Source: Phyllobacterium sp. T1293
GTDB taxonomy: Bacteria; Pseudomonadota; Alphaproteobacteria; Rhizobiales; Rhizobiaceae
Length of the DNA stretch: 64,000 nucleotides
Assembly: GCF_020731415.2 (NCBI RefSeq)
Contig: NZ_CP088273.1
Location: 129,001 to 193,000, forward strand
Direction: 5' to 3'
Below the pieces are notes generated by a model, which did not search any database, was not told the DNA's origin, and worked only from the letters and a program-made list of their open reading frames with translations. Of the stretch, positions 42,387 through 51,429 are shown in pieces. Each line of letters opens with the position of its first letter. The first letter of the stretch is position 1. A program made the translations under genes and the position numbers.

Positions 42387-43925
42387 TCAGGCTGTGGCTG
42401 CGCTGAACCGTTTGCCGGGGCCGAAGATGATGAAACTGATCACGGCCAGAACCCAGACGCCGATGCCACCATACAGCATGATATTGCCGAAGCCGTGAAT
42501 GAGCGCCGTATGGACGATCGTTCCGGAGGCGTCGAGCGTGGCGAGTTCCGGGAAACTCTGCTGAAGACCTGCAAAGTTTCCGGCAGCGATTTTCTCGGCA
42601 AGCAGCCGCAAGCGGGACGGGTCGAACGATGCGGCAAATACACCCCTGAGATAGGACAAGGTGCCTTCCAGCAGGATGAAACCCATCAGGGCGATGTTGA
42701 CTGCCAGAGTGATTAACCGGGCGCTCATATCAATGCCGGAGGCCATTCCGGCGCGTGCGCTGGAAACCGAACCTGTTGTGGTGTTGGTGACAGGCGTGTT
42801 GGTCAAGCCGAGACCCATTCCGGCGAGCAGGCAACCCGGAAGCATGGTCAACCAGCTCGCATGCTCGACACCGCTGCCAAACCACATCAGCATGAAGCCG
42901 AGGCCAATCGCAAACAGACCTGCCGGAATGATGATGCCGGGGCGATAGCGTAGTGACAGACGTTCTGCCACTGGCGGAATAACCAATGTAGGCAGCGTAT
43001 AGGCCAGCAATGCCAGACCTGCCGCAACGATGTCATAGCCAAGACCGCTCTGGAAGTAGATCGGCAGATAGATCATCAACGGCCAGAAGCTGAAATTCAT
43101 ACCGATGGAGCCGAGGATCGCCCCGGAGAAGTTGCGAATTCGGAATACCGAGAAGTCGAACATCGGATGCGGACTGAACTTTTCGGCAAACAGGAATACG
43201 ATGAAGCTTGCGGCCGAGGCGCCGATGATGGCGAGGGCCGCCGGGCTGGTAAAGCCAAGATCGGGACCCTGCGTAATGAAATAAGTCAGCCCGAAAACCG
43301 CGAGCGACAGGGTGGCGATCCCCAGAACGTCCAGTTTCTTCGCTTCCGGATCGCTGGATTCCTCGACGCTGCTAAGCACAAGGATCAGTGTCAGGATGGT
43401 CAAAGGTACATGGACAAGGAAGACCCATTCCCAACTCATCAGGGCAACAATGATGCCGCCGATAATTGGTCCAAATCCGAGGCCGATGCCGAAGACAATG
43501 CCCCATATGCCGAAGGCCTTGCTGCGTTCGTGGCCTGCCTGAAACTGGTGGGAGAGAATGGCGATCTGACAGATCAGCATTGCACCGCCAGCGACGCCTT
43601 GAAGGAACCGGCTGACGATCAGAATGGGCGCATCCTGAGCGAGGCCGCAAATGAAGGATGTGATGGCAAACAGGACAAGGCTGATAATGTAGATGCGCTT
43701 GCGCCCATACCGATCAGCCAAGGTTCCAACGGCCATCAGAACCGTGGTGCAGGCAATGGTATAGGCATTCATGATCCACTGCATGTCTTTCAGCGTGCCA
43801 TGCATAACCTTTTCCAGTGTCGGCAGAATTACCGGAACGCTGGAAATTTCGAGGCCGAACATCAGGGACGACAGACATATGGCGGCCAGCGCCACCATGT
43901 TCTTGCGGGAGGGGGAGAGACTCAT
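42387..43925 (-). CDS. DHA2-family MFS multidrug-efflux-like transporter
   Basis: The 512-residue protein has fourteen predicted membrane helices and the DHA2 marks LADRYGRKRIYIISLVLFAI (motif A), VSRFLQGVAGGAMLI, and GPIIGGIIVALMSWEWVFLVHVP (motif C region). The start at ATG 43925 (MSLSPSRKNMVALAAICL) gives the typical short N-terminus. The extra 18 codons upstream are not family-like. It is divergent from the LysR gene at 44153, its probable regulator. Substrate is unknown. Confidence 0.87.
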   Translation of the reverse strand: MSLSPSRKNMVALAAICLSSLMFGLEISSVPVILPTLEKVMHGTLKDMQWIMNAYTIACTTVLMAVGTLADRYGRKRIYIISLVLFAITSFICGLAQDAPILIVSRFLQGVAGGAMLICQIAILSHQFQAGHERSKAFGIWGIVFGIGLGFGPIIGGIIVALMSWEWVFLVHVPLTILTLILVLSSVEESSDPEAKKLDVLGIATLSLAVFGLTYFITQGPDLGFTSPAALAIIGASAASFIVFLFAEKFSPHPMFDFSVFRIRNFSGAILGSIGMNFSFWPLMIYLPIYFQSGLGYDIVAAGLALLAYTLPTLVIPPVAERLSLRYRPGIIIPAGLFAIGLGFMLMWFGSGVEHASWLTMLPGCLLAGMGLGLTNTPVTNTTTGSVSSARAGMASGIDMSARLITLAVNIALMGFILLEGTLSYLRGVFAASFDPSRLRLLAEKIAAGNFAGLQQSFPELATLDASGTIVHTALIHGFGNIMLYGGIGVWVLAVISFIIFGPGKRFSAATA

Positions 43926-44152
43926 GAATGGTTCTTTCCAAGTTGGGCTTGGCAACAGCCTCCACCCACGCCGGAACATGCGGTGCCGGAGAGCTTTGGG
44001 CCAAGTCAGATCGAAGAATGCGCCCGCACGATAGGTGGTTGTGCAGGCGTCCGCCGAGGCGGATAATGAGACTCACTTTAAGTCAGTCCCGTTCATGATA
44101 GAAATGATTTAATTTACTAGAACAAATTAGCAGAAATCATTAATCTGACCGA

Positions 44153-45037
44153 ATGGACTTCGAACCTACACTCTTGCGCGCGTTTGTTGCCGTCAAAGAA
44201 GCCGGGAGCTTTACCCGTGCTGCAAGGCGGCTCAATCTGACACAATCTGCTGTCAGCCATCAAATCCGGCGGCTGGAAGAGCAGGTGGGCCGCCCGTTGC
44301 TGTACCGGACGACGCGCAGCGTGACGCTGACTGAAGATGGTTCGGACTTTTTCCGTTGCGCGGAGCAGATTCTGCTATCGCTCGATGCGTTGAACCGCCG
44401 TTTTCAGGCGTCACCGGTTTCGGGCGTTGTGCGTTTTGGCGTGCCCGAAAATTTCATCGGCGATAGGCTACCCACACTTCTATGTCAGTTTGCCCGTGCC
44501 TATCCTGCTGTTCAGCTCGATGTGAATGTCAGCATGAGTATTGATCTCGGTATGATGGTCAAGGCTTGTGATCTTGATCTTGCGGTGGTGCTGACATTGC
44601 CAGAGGCTGCGAATGGCAAGGTCTTGAAAGAAACCCGGTTTGTTTGGGTGGCGGCGGATACTTTTGAAGTCAAACCGGGGGCGCCTTTGCCGTTGGCGTT
44701 CATTCCGGCACCATGTCTCAACCGCAAGGTCGGGGTTGAAGCGCTCGACCGCACATCCATTGACTGGCATGTGGTTTTCACATCGGCGAGCATGAAGGGG
44801 ATGAGTGCAGCGGTTCTCTCCGGGCTCGCCATGACCGTCATGACGGTTGATGATGTGGAGCCCGGAATGAAAATCTTTGATGGTCAATATGGTTTGCCAC
44901 CATTGCCCAAAGCGGTTTTCACTCTCATCTGGAGTGACGAAGAACAAACCCCCGCCACCCGTGAATTCGGGCGACTGGTTGTGGATATGCCTGATCAGGC
45001 CGCAGCGATAAAAAAGATACTCAAAGTTGCCTCCTGA
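44153..45037 (+). CDS. LysR-family transcriptional regulator
   Basis: The 294-residue protein has a standard LysR helix-turn-helix (FTRAARRLNLTQSAVSHQIRRLEEQVGRPLLYRTTRSV) in its first 60 residues and a co-inducer domain. It is divergent from the DHA2 transporter across 227 AT-rich bases (around 44096-44140), where LysR-type sites would be expected, and likely controls that exporter. It ends 3 bases before doeB, convergent. Confidence 0.88.
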   Translation: MDFEPTLLRAFVAVKEAGSFTRAARRLNLTQSAVSHQIRRLEEQVGRPLLYRTTRSVTLTEDGSDFFRCAEQILLSLDALNRRFQASPVSGVVRFGVPENFIGDRLPTLLCQFARAYPAVQLDVNVSMSIDLGMMVKACDLDLAVVLTLPEAANGKVLKETRFVWVAADTFEVKPGAPLPLAFIPAPCLNRKVGVEALDRTSIDWHVVFTSASMKGMSAAVLSGLAMTVMTVDDVEPGMKIFDGQYGLPPLPKAVFTLIWSDEEQTPATREFGRLVVDMPDQAAAIKKILKVAS

Positions 45038-45040
45038 TCG

Positions 45041-46048
45041 CTATTCGGGAACAGCGACCACGGCCACACAATCTCCCGCATTGACCAGACCCGGAAAATG
45101 GCGGGCAGCAAGAATGCCTGAAAGCTTGGCTTTGATCTCCGCCGGTGCTGTGCCAGTTCGGCCAACGGGATAGATTCGGGCAATGGTCTGCCCCGCTTCG
45201 ACGGAATCCCCCAGATCGACCATGGTTTCGATCATGCCGGCATCTTCAGCAAACGAGAAGCAGTCACCGGAGGGCATGTCGATCCAGCGTGTTTCATGCT
45301 GTTCGACCTTGCCGCGCAAAATGCCCGTATGGCGGAGAAAGTTGGACACGCCCCGCTTGGCAATACGGATCGTTTCGGCGCTGGCACTACCACCGCCGCC
45401 AAGTTCCGTTGTCACGAACGTCTTGCCCAGTTCCTCGACCGTCGTATCGTACATGCCGACCGCATCAATCTCAAGCATACGCATGGACCATGGAGCCGAG
45501 AAAGCTTTGACGGCATCGAACCCGCGTTCTTCCTGTGCCTTGTCAGCCAGCACATGGGCGGCAGCGAAGGGTAGAAAATCAAGCGTCTTTCCACCCGAAT
45601 GAAAATCCAGAACCACATCGGCACGGGGCAGCAGTTCCCGTGTGAAATAATCAGCAATTTTCTGCGTGACCGTTCCGTCGGGCCGTCCCGGAAAGCTGCG
45701 GTTCATATTGCCCTTGTCGATGGGCGATGTGCGCGTCCCGGCACGAAACGCCGGATAGTTCATGGCCGGGACGATAATCACCGTGCCACTGATGTCTTTG
45801 GGCTCAAGTGTGCGGGCTAGATCGAACAGTGCGACCGGACCCTCATACTCGTCGCCATGGTTTCCGCCGGATAAAAGAGCAGTCGGACCATTGCCGTTGC
45901 GGATGACCGCAATGGGGATCATGACCGAACCCCATGCGGAATCATCCCGGCTATAGGGCAGGCGCAGGAAGCCATGCTGCACACCGTCCCTGTCGAAGGC
46001 GACAGTTGGGGTGATTGCAGACGGTGGAAGAAGATTGGCTGACGTCAT
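45041..46048 (-). CDS. doeB: N-alpha-acetyl-L-2,4-diaminobutyrate deacetylase (DoeB/EutE)
   Basis: The 335-residue protein is an aspartoacylase/succinylglutamate-desuccinylase-family zinc enzyme. SGGNHGDEYEGPVALFDL gives His and Glu, VVLDFHSGGKTLDFLPFAA gives His, and PIDKGNMNRSFPGRPDG is typical. In ectoine breakdown it removes acetate from the hydrolysis product of ectoine. Start ATG 46048 (MTSANLLPPSAITP). An upstream TTG frame overlaps doeA and is rejected. Last gene of the ehu-eut operon, 5 bases after doeA. Confidence 0.92.
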   Translation of the reverse strand: MTSANLLPPSAITPTVAFDRDGVQHGFLRLPYSRDDSAWGSVMIPIAVIRNGNGPTALLSGGNHGDEYEGPVALFDLARTLEPKDISGTVIIVPAMNYPAFRAGTRTSPIDKGNMNRSFPGRPDGTVTQKIADYFTRELLPRADVVLDFHSGGKTLDFLPFAAAHVLADKAQEERGFDAVKAFSAPWSMRMLEIDAVGMYDTTVEELGKTFVTTELGGGGSASAETIRIAKRGVSNFLRHTGILRGKVEQHETRWIDMPSGDCFSFAEDAGMIETMVDLGDSVEAGQTIARIYPVGRTGTAPAEIKAKLSGILAARHFPGLVNAGDCVAVVAVPE

Positions 46049-46053
46049 GGCGA

Positions 46054-47235
46054 TCAATTCTTCACAAAGAGCTGCCGGGGCACATTGGCAAGGCATTCCA
46101 CGCCGGTGTCGGTGATCAGGATGCTTTCGGTGATTTCAAGCCCCATGGTTTCAAGCCAGAGGCCGGTCATGAAATGGAAGGTCATGCCGGGTTCCAGCAC
46201 TGTTTTGTCACCGGGGCGCAGGCTCATGGTACGTTCGCCCCAATCCGGTGGATAGGAAATGCCGATGGGGTAGCCGGTGCGGTTGTCCTTGACGATGCCG
46301 TATTTTTTCAGGACGCCGAAAAACGCATTGGCAATGTCTTCGCAGGTATTGCCGGGTTTGGCGGCGGCAAGGCCCGCTTCCATTCCCTCCAGCGTTGCTT
46401 TTTCCGCATCGAGAAATTCCTGGGTTGGCTTGCCCAGAAAAACCGTGCGGGACAGGGGAACATGGTAACGGTTGAAGCAACCGGCGATCTCGAAGAATGT
46501 GCCTTCACCGCTTTTCATGGGTTGATCATCCCATGTCAGATGCGGCGCAGATGCATCCGTGCCGGAGGGAAGCAGCGGAACGATGGCGGGATAATCGCCG
46601 CCAAATTCGCTGGTGCCGCGAATACCCGCATCATAGATCTCCGCCACGAGATCGCATTTGCGCATCCCGACTTCGACCTTGTCGACAATGCGCTGATGCA
46701 TGAGTTCAACGATACGCGCGGCCTTGCGCATGTAATCTAGCTCTGTCCTGCTCTTGACGGCGCGCTGCCAATTGACAAGGGCGGTGCCGTCGACAAAGCG
46801 GGCATTGGGCAGATGCTTTTGCAGTGAAGCAAAGGCGGCTGCCGAGAACCAGTAATTGTCCATTTCGACGCCGATTGTTTTTTTACCCCAGCCGCGTTCT
46901 TCCAGCAGCTTCGACAGAAAATCCATCGGATGACGCTCGGTGGATTGGACGTAATGGTCGGGATAACCGACAATATTATCATGGTGGAGATAGGCGGTTC
47001 GCTTGGCGCCATTGGCATCCTGACCACGGCCATACCAGATGGGTTCGCCTTCAGGTGGAACAATCACTGCCTGATGCACGTAGAACGACCAGCCATCATA
47101 GCCCGTGAGCCACGCCATATTGGATGGATCGCTGCAGATGAGAACATCTATGCCCTTCTTTTCCATCGCCTTGCGGGTTTTTGCCAGCCTTTGCGCGAAT
47201 TCTTCGCGGCTGAACTTCAGATTGGGCTCGGTCAT
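46054..47235 (-). CDS. doeA: Ectoine hydrolase (DoeA/EutD), M24 peptidase family
   Basis: The 393-residue protein is an M24-type enzyme with an N-terminal creatinase-like domain (RKAMEKKGIDVLICSDPSNMAWLTGYDGWSF) and a pita-bread catalytic domain. It opens the ectoine ring to N-acetyl-diaminobutyrate. Characteristic is GTFFEIAGCFNRYHVPLSRTVFLG, where usual metal ligands of true peptidases are altered, as in ectoine hydrolases. ATG 47235 follows AGGAAACAGG. A TTG 27 bases upstream is less likely. It lies between eutC and doeB. Confidence 0.93.
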   Translation of the reverse strand: MTEPNLKFSREEFAQRLAKTRKAMEKKGIDVLICSDPSNMAWLTGYDGWSFYVHQAVIVPPEGEPIWYGRGQDANGAKRTAYLHHDNIVGYPDHYVQSTERHPMDFLSKLLEERGWGKKTIGVEMDNYWFSAAAFASLQKHLPNARFVDGTALVNWQRAVKSRTELDYMRKAARIVELMHQRIVDKVEVGMRKCDLVAEIYDAGIRGTSEFGGDYPAIVPLLPSGTDASAPHLTWDDQPMKSGEGTFFEIAGCFNRYHVPLSRTVFLGKPTQEFLDAEKATLEGMEAGLAAAKPGNTCEDIANAFFGVLKKYGIVKDNRTGYPIGISYPPDWGERTMSLRPGDKTVLEPGMTFHFMTGLWLETMGLEITESILITDTGVECLANVPRQLFVKN

Positions 47236-47258
47236 ACCTGTTTCCTCACTTTCGGATA

Positions 47259-48251
47259 TCAACTTTCAAACGCTGTTCCGGCGCCTGCATCTTTGGCGCG
47301 GTCGCGGGCAAGCGTGGCAATGGCGGTGTCCTGAACGCCTGTTCCGGTCAGATCGGCAATCGTGATCGCATGATCTGACTGGCGGCCGGGATTGGCACCT
47401 GCGATAATGGCGCCGAGTTCCGGAAAGGCCTGACCTTCCGGGATCAGCCCAGCTGCTATGGCGTGGTGCAGTTCGCCCAGCCGCCGTGTCTGTTTCAGGC
47501 TGTCGGCAACGTAGAGATCGGCGAAGCGGATGATGGCCGGATCAAGCTCGTTCTTATGCTCGGCATCAGACCCCATGGCGGTTACATGCTGACCGGGTTC
47601 AAGCCATTCGGCACGCAGCAATGGTTCCTCGGATGGGGTTGTCGTGACGATAATATGGCTTCCCGCCACCACCTTTGCCGGATTGCTTTCAACCTGTATT
47701 TCAATGCCGTGCGCCACCCGCATACGCTCGGCGGTTGCTTCAGCCTTTTGCAGATCGCGCGCCCAGAGACGTACCTCGCCAATGGGGCGCACCAGTGTCA
47801 GCGCTTTCAGCTGCAGCTGTGCCTGAACACCTGCGCCGAAGATTGTCGCCACGCTTGCGTCCTTGCGGGCAAGATATTTCGCTGCCACTGCTCCAGCCGC
47901 CGCGGTGCGGACGTCGGTGAGATATCCGTTGTCGAGGAGCAGAGCTTCCACCAGCCCTGTTTTGCTAGAGAACAGCACCATCATGCCATTGACACTGGGA
48001 AGGCCGATTTGTGGATTGTTGAAGAAACCGGGGCTGATCTTGATCGCGAACGCGTCAATGCCGGGGACATAGGCGGTTTTGACATCCACTTCGCCGCGAT
48101 GTTCGGGGATGTCCAGCCGCAGGATCGGCGGCATGGCGACAGCCTTGGTCGCAAGCGCCTCGAAAGCAGCTTCGACACATGCGACCGCATCAAGGTCGAG
48201 AGAAACGATGCGGCGCAGATCAGCTTCGGTAAGAATGGTCATGCGGGGCAT
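47259..48251 (-). CDS. eutC: Ectoine utilisation protein EutC, ornithine-cyclodeaminase family
   Basis: The 330-residue protein has the OCD/mu-crystallin pattern: KISPGFFNNPQIGLPSVNGMMVLFSSKTGLVEALL, DNGYLTDVRTAAAGAVAAKYL, a Rossmann stretch VATIFGAGVQAQLQLKAL, and VTAMGSDAEHKNELDP. The family deaminates or reduces cyclic imino acids with NAD. Its exact step in ectoine use is not settled. It starts with its ATG in the overlap with eutB (13 bases), showing operon structure. Confidence 0.9.
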   Translation of the reverse strand: MPRMTILTEADLRRIVSLDLDAVACVEAAFEALATKAVAMPPILRLDIPEHRGEVDVKTAYVPGIDAFAIKISPGFFNNPQIGLPSVNGMMVLFSSKTGLVEALLLDNGYLTDVRTAAAGAVAAKYLARKDASVATIFGAGVQAQLQLKALTLVRPIGEVRLWARDLQKAEATAERMRVAHGIEIQVESNPAKVVAGSHIIVTTTPSEEPLLRAEWLEPGQHVTAMGSDAEHKNELDPAIIRFADLYVADSLKQTRRLGELHHAIAAGLIPEGQAFPELGAIIAGANPGRQSDHAITIADLTGTGVQDTAIATLARDRAKDAGAGTAFES

Positions 48252-49240
48252 GGCACGCTCCCCTTTGCATAATGTTTGGCAATGACGCGGCGATGCTGAT
48301 CCATGTCGATATTGCGACCGGAAAGCAGTGCGACGACTGGCCCCTGCAGCCTGATCTTGCCCGCGAGCAGCGCTCCGATGCCGACGGCAGCGGCGCCTTC
48401 GATGATCTCCCGCTCCTGTATGTAGGCGTGGACGATACCCGCAGCGATTTCATCTTCGGTAAGCAGGACGGCTTCATCGACCAGATCACGCACCATGTGA
48501 AACGTCACATGGTTGTCGAGACCGATGCCGCCGCCGAGCGAGTCTGCGAGACTGGCCTGTTCGGCAACCTTTACCGGATGTCCCGCCTTCAGACTGGCGG
48601 CCATGGCAGCGCCATTCTGCATTGAAACGCCGATGATCTTTGTCTTTGGCTTCAAGGCTTTGATCGCAGCTGCAATTCCAGAAATGAGCCCCCCGCCGGA
48701 AAGTGGAACGAGCACGGTTTCAACGTCGGGCACTTCTTCGATGATTTCGAGCCCGATCGTTCCCTGACCGGCGATAATGGCCGAACTGTCAAAAGGGGGG
48801 ATCATAACGAGGCCATCCTGTGCAACGATCTTTTCCACCTCTTGCTGAGCCTCGTCCTGCGATTGGCCGACAATGCGGATTTCTGCCCCAAGCCGGCGGA
48901 TTTCATCCAGCTTGTTGCCGGGTACGAGGTTCGACATGCAGATGATTGAGCGAACACCCTGCAGTCCGGCGGCATAGGCAAGAGCGCGGCCATGATTGCC
49001 GGTTGATGCGGTGACAACGCCGCGCTGCCTTTCATCTGGCGATAGTCTGCTCAGCGCGTTGAGTGCGCCGCGCAGCTTGAATGCCCCGGTAATCTGCCGG
49101 TGTTCGAGTTTGAGATGAACAGGTACACCTGTTTTCTCGGTCAGGCTTGGCGAAGAAGCCATGGGCGTGCGCAAAATTTGCGGCGCAATTACTGCGCGTG
49201 CAGCCTCGATTTCGGTCAGGGTAACGGATGCTCCGGCCAT
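48239..49240 (-). CDS. eutB: Ectoine utilisation protein EutB, threonine-dehydratase-like PLP enzyme
   Basis: The 333-residue protein is a fold-type-II PLP enzyme with the lysine in ITGAFKLRGALNALSRL, ASTGNHGRALAYAAGL, and the Gly-rich phosphate loop PLSGGGLISGIAAAIKAL. Close to serine/threonine dehydratase. In eut operons it likely processes hydroxyectoine-derived hydroxyamino acid. This is family inference. It lies 6 bases after eutA and overlaps eutC. Confidence 0.9.
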   Translation of the reverse strand: MAGASVTLTEIEAARAVIAPQILRTPMASSPSLTEKTGVPVHLKLEHRQITGAFKLRGALNALSRLSPDERQRGVVTASTGNHGRALAYAAGLQGVRSIICMSNLVPGNKLDEIRRLGAEIRIVGQSQDEAQQEVEKIVAQDGLVMIPPFDSSAIIAGQGTIGLEIIEEVPDVETVLVPLSGGGLISGIAAAIKALKPKTKIIGVSMQNGAAMAASLKAGHPVKVAEQASLADSLGGGIGLDNHVTFHMVRDLVDEAVLLTEDEIAAGIVHAYIQEREIIEGAAAVGIGALLAGKIRLQGPVVALLSGRNIDMDQHRRVIAKHYAKGSVPCPA

Positions 49241-49246
49241 ATTACT

Positions 49247-50026
49247 CTACCAGGCGGCCATGGGACGGGTCATTAATTTCCCCAGTTCCGGTCGCGGCTG
49301 ATCCTCGCCGCACAGACGCAACGTTGCCCATGCCGTGGCAAGATTGCTGGTGATAACGGGTTTGCCGATGGTTGCCTCGATCTGCGGTGCAGCGATTGCG
49401 GCGCGCAATGCGGTGCAGGATATGAACAGGGCATCGCAATCTGGGGCCATGGCTTCGCTCGCAGCCGCCACAAGCGATGCAGGTGTCACGCGCGCCATTT
49501 CGCGGTCGTCCTCAAGGCCGAAACAGGTGAAACGAGCGATGTCGAAACCTTTGGCGGTGAAATAAGCGAGCATCGGTGTGCTGGTTTCGACGGTATAGGG
49601 TGTGAGAACGCTGATGCGCCGGGCACCAAAGGCATGCAGGCCGCGAACTGCCGCAAGTGGTGGCGTAATGACTGGCACACCGGGCTTGGCCGTTCTGATT
49701 GCCGCTTCAATTTCATCGTCACCAATAACCACCGACGCGGATGTGCAGGAATAGCAGATCGCGTCGAGATTTTCGTCGGGCAGGATCAGCCCGGCACCGC
49801 TGGTTAGCTCCGGCTGCATCAGGCGCAGATTTTCCGGCGTTGTCGGGTTGGCGTAGGGAATGCGGGCTGTGTAGAGACCGATGCTATCGCTGGCGACCAT
49901 CCGCTGAAAATCTGGCTCCGTCGTGTGGTCGGTAGCGAGGATCACGAGACCAACGCGCTTGGCAATGGGGCGGTCATCAAAGCCAAGCGGTGTCATGGTT
50001 TGGGTGACCTTGATCGGAATACCCAT
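49247..50026 (-). CDS. eutA: Ectoine utilisation protein EutA, Asp/Glu-racemase (maleate-isomerase-like) family
   Basis: The 259-residue protein has the maleate isomerase/arylmalonate decarboxylase pattern with two catalytic-type Cys, in DAICYSCTSASVVIG and DALFISCTALRAAI, and VSVLTPYTVE-like strands. Start ATG 50026 (MGIPIKVTQTMTPLGFDDRP) follows TGAGGAGAGG. The longer frame upstream overlaps ehuD and is rejected. Precise role in ectoine breakdown is not established. Racemisation or isomerisation of a hydroxyectoine intermediate is a possibility. Confidence 0.9.
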   Translation of the reverse strand: MGIPIKVTQTMTPLGFDDRPIAKRVGLVILATDHTTEPDFQRMVASDSIGLYTARIPYANPTTPENLRLMQPELTSGAGLILPDENLDAICYSCTSASVVIGDDEIEAAIRTAKPGVPVITPPLAAVRGLHAFGARRISVLTPYTVETSTPMLAYFTAKGFDIARFTCFGLEDDREMARVTPASLVAAASEAMAPDCDALFISCTALRAAIAAPQIEATIGKPVITSNLATAWATLRLCGEDQPRPELGKLMTRPMAAW

Positions 50027-50027
50027 T

Positions 50028-50690
50028 TTACCTCTCCTCAATCTTGCCATAACGGCGTTCGAGCCAGCGCAGGGCAATGACGGACACAAGACTGATCACC
50101 AGGAAGAAAGCGCCCACCAGAGTAATCGGTTCAATGTAGCGGTAGTTGTAATTGGCGATGCTGCGCGCCTGATTCATCAGTTCAAGCACGGTGATGGCTG
50201 ACAGCAGCGGTGTTTCCTTGAACATGGCGATGAAGTAGTTGGCGAGCGCCGGGATCATTGGTGGTAATGCCTGCGGAAGAATGATCCGCGTCCAGGTCTG
50301 AAATACTGAGAGATTACAGGCACGGGCGGCTTCCCACTGGCCGCGCGCCACATTGTCAATGCCACCGCGATAGACCTCTGCCGTGTATGTGCCGTAGTGC
50401 AGACCAAGGCCGATCACACCGGCCACAAGCGGCGAAAGGGTGATGCCCGCATCGGGCAGGACATAGAAGATGAAATAAAGCTGCACCAGCAATGGTGTGC
50501 CGCGAATGAAGTCGGCAAGAAAGCCCACCGGCTTCGATACGAATGTATTCTTCGAACGGCGCAGGATCGCCAGCCCAAGGCCAAGGATCGCAGCAAGAAC
50601 GGAACCCAGAAGGGTCGCCAGAATGGTGATCTTCACGCCCTCGATAAGGGTCGGAAGAATTTCAACAACAAAGGCCCAATCCCATTCCAT
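50028..50690 (-). CDS. ehuD: Ectoine/hydroxyectoine ABC transporter permease EhuD
   Basis: The 220-residue protein is a His/Glu-type polar amino-acid permease with five helices and the EAA loop GQWEAARACNLSVFQTWTRIILPQALPPMIPALANYF. It lies 1 base after ehuC and before eutA. With EhuC it forms the membrane channel. The name follows from its place in the complete ehuABCD-eut locus. Confidence 0.92.
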   Translation of the reverse strand: MEWDWAFVVEILPTLIEGVKITILATLLGSVLAAILGLGLAILRRSKNTFVSKPVGFLADFIRGTPLLVQLYFIFYVLPDAGITLSPLVAGVIGLGLHYGTYTAEVYRGGIDNVARGQWEAARACNLSVFQTWTRIILPQALPPMIPALANYFIAMFKETPLLSAITVLELMNQARSIANYNYRYIEPITLVGAFFLVISLVSVIALRWLERRYGKIEER

Positions 50691-50691
50691 C

Positions 50692-51351
50692 TTACGACCT
50701 CACACCATCAAGGCCGCGCGTCAGATAGCGTTCCAATCCACGGATTGAGTACGAAATGACCGATGACATGAGGAAATAGAGAACGAGAATGGTCAGGAAC
50801 GGCATAAGCGTGCTGCCCGTCTGGGCGCGCACGACCTGCGCCTGAAAGGTCATATCCGAAAGGGAAATCAGCGAGACGACGGCGGAGGCTTTCAACAACT
50901 CTATCGCGTTGTTGCCGAAGGTTGGCAGCATCAGCACGAAAGCCTGCGGCAGGATGATATGGCGCAGGCTCTGCCACCGGTTGAAGTTCAGTGCGATGCA
51001 GGCCTCATACTGTTCCTTGCCGATGGATTTGATTGCCCCGCGCACGACTTCGGCGCCATAGGCTCCCACATTGAGACCCAGCGCCAGAATGCCAGCCTGC
51101 AGGGGTGTCAACGAAAAGCCAAACAGCGGCAGCACGAAATAAGCCCAGAAGAGCTGGACGAAGATGGATGTGCCGCGAAAGAATTCAATATAGGCCGTGG
51201 CCAGCGCGCGAACGGCCCAAAATCGCGATATCCTGCCAAGGCCAGCGATAAAAGCCATGATCAGCGCAAGCACAGACCCCAGCAGGGTCAGCTTGATCGT
51301 CACAAGCGCCCCTTCCAGAATTAGCTGTAAATATCCGGCCCACTGGCCCAT
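50692..51351 (-). CDS. ehuC: Ectoine/hydroxyectoine ABC transporter permease EhuC
   Basis: The 219-residue protein is a HisM/HisQ-type permease with the EAA loop SIGKEQYEACIALNFNRWQSLRHIILPQAFVLMLP and LTLLGSVLALIMAFIAGLG in the first helix. It begins after the 78-base gap containing a perfect hairpin, and partners EhuD. Its start is ATG 51351. Confidence 0.92.
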   Translation of the reverse strand: MGQWAGYLQLILEGALVTIKLTLLGSVLALIMAFIAGLGRISRFWAVRALATAYIEFFRGTSIFVQLFWAYFVLPLFGFSLTPLQAGILALGLNVGAYGAEVVRGAIKSIGKEQYEACIALNFNRWQSLRHIILPQAFVLMLPTFGNNAIELLKASAVVSLISLSDMTFQAQVVRAQTGSTLMPFLTILVLYFLMSSVISYSIRGLERYLTRGLDGVRS

Positions 51352-51383
51352 CGTTCATGCTCTCGTTCTTGGCGAAAATGATT

Positions 51384-51413
51384 GGTCACTCCTGTTGCAG
51401 GACAGGAGTGACC
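51384..51413 (-). other. Perfect 12-bp hairpin between ehuB and ehuC
   Basis: GGTCACTCCTGT at 51384-51395 and ACAGGAGTGACC at 51402-51413 enclose a 6-base loop. It lies 17 bases downstream of the ehuB stop on the minus strand. The following AATCATTTTC is only weakly T-rich. It may be a partial terminator or message-stabilising stem that keeps binding-protein levels above permease levels. Confidence 0.75.
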
Positions 51414-51429
51414 GTGACTGGGCTGTCTG

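Noticed and set aside
43167..44066. 299-codon plus-strand frame
   Set aside because: Antisense to the DHA2 transporter. It is rich in Gly, Asp and Asn without a domain and is a mirror of hydrophobic codons.
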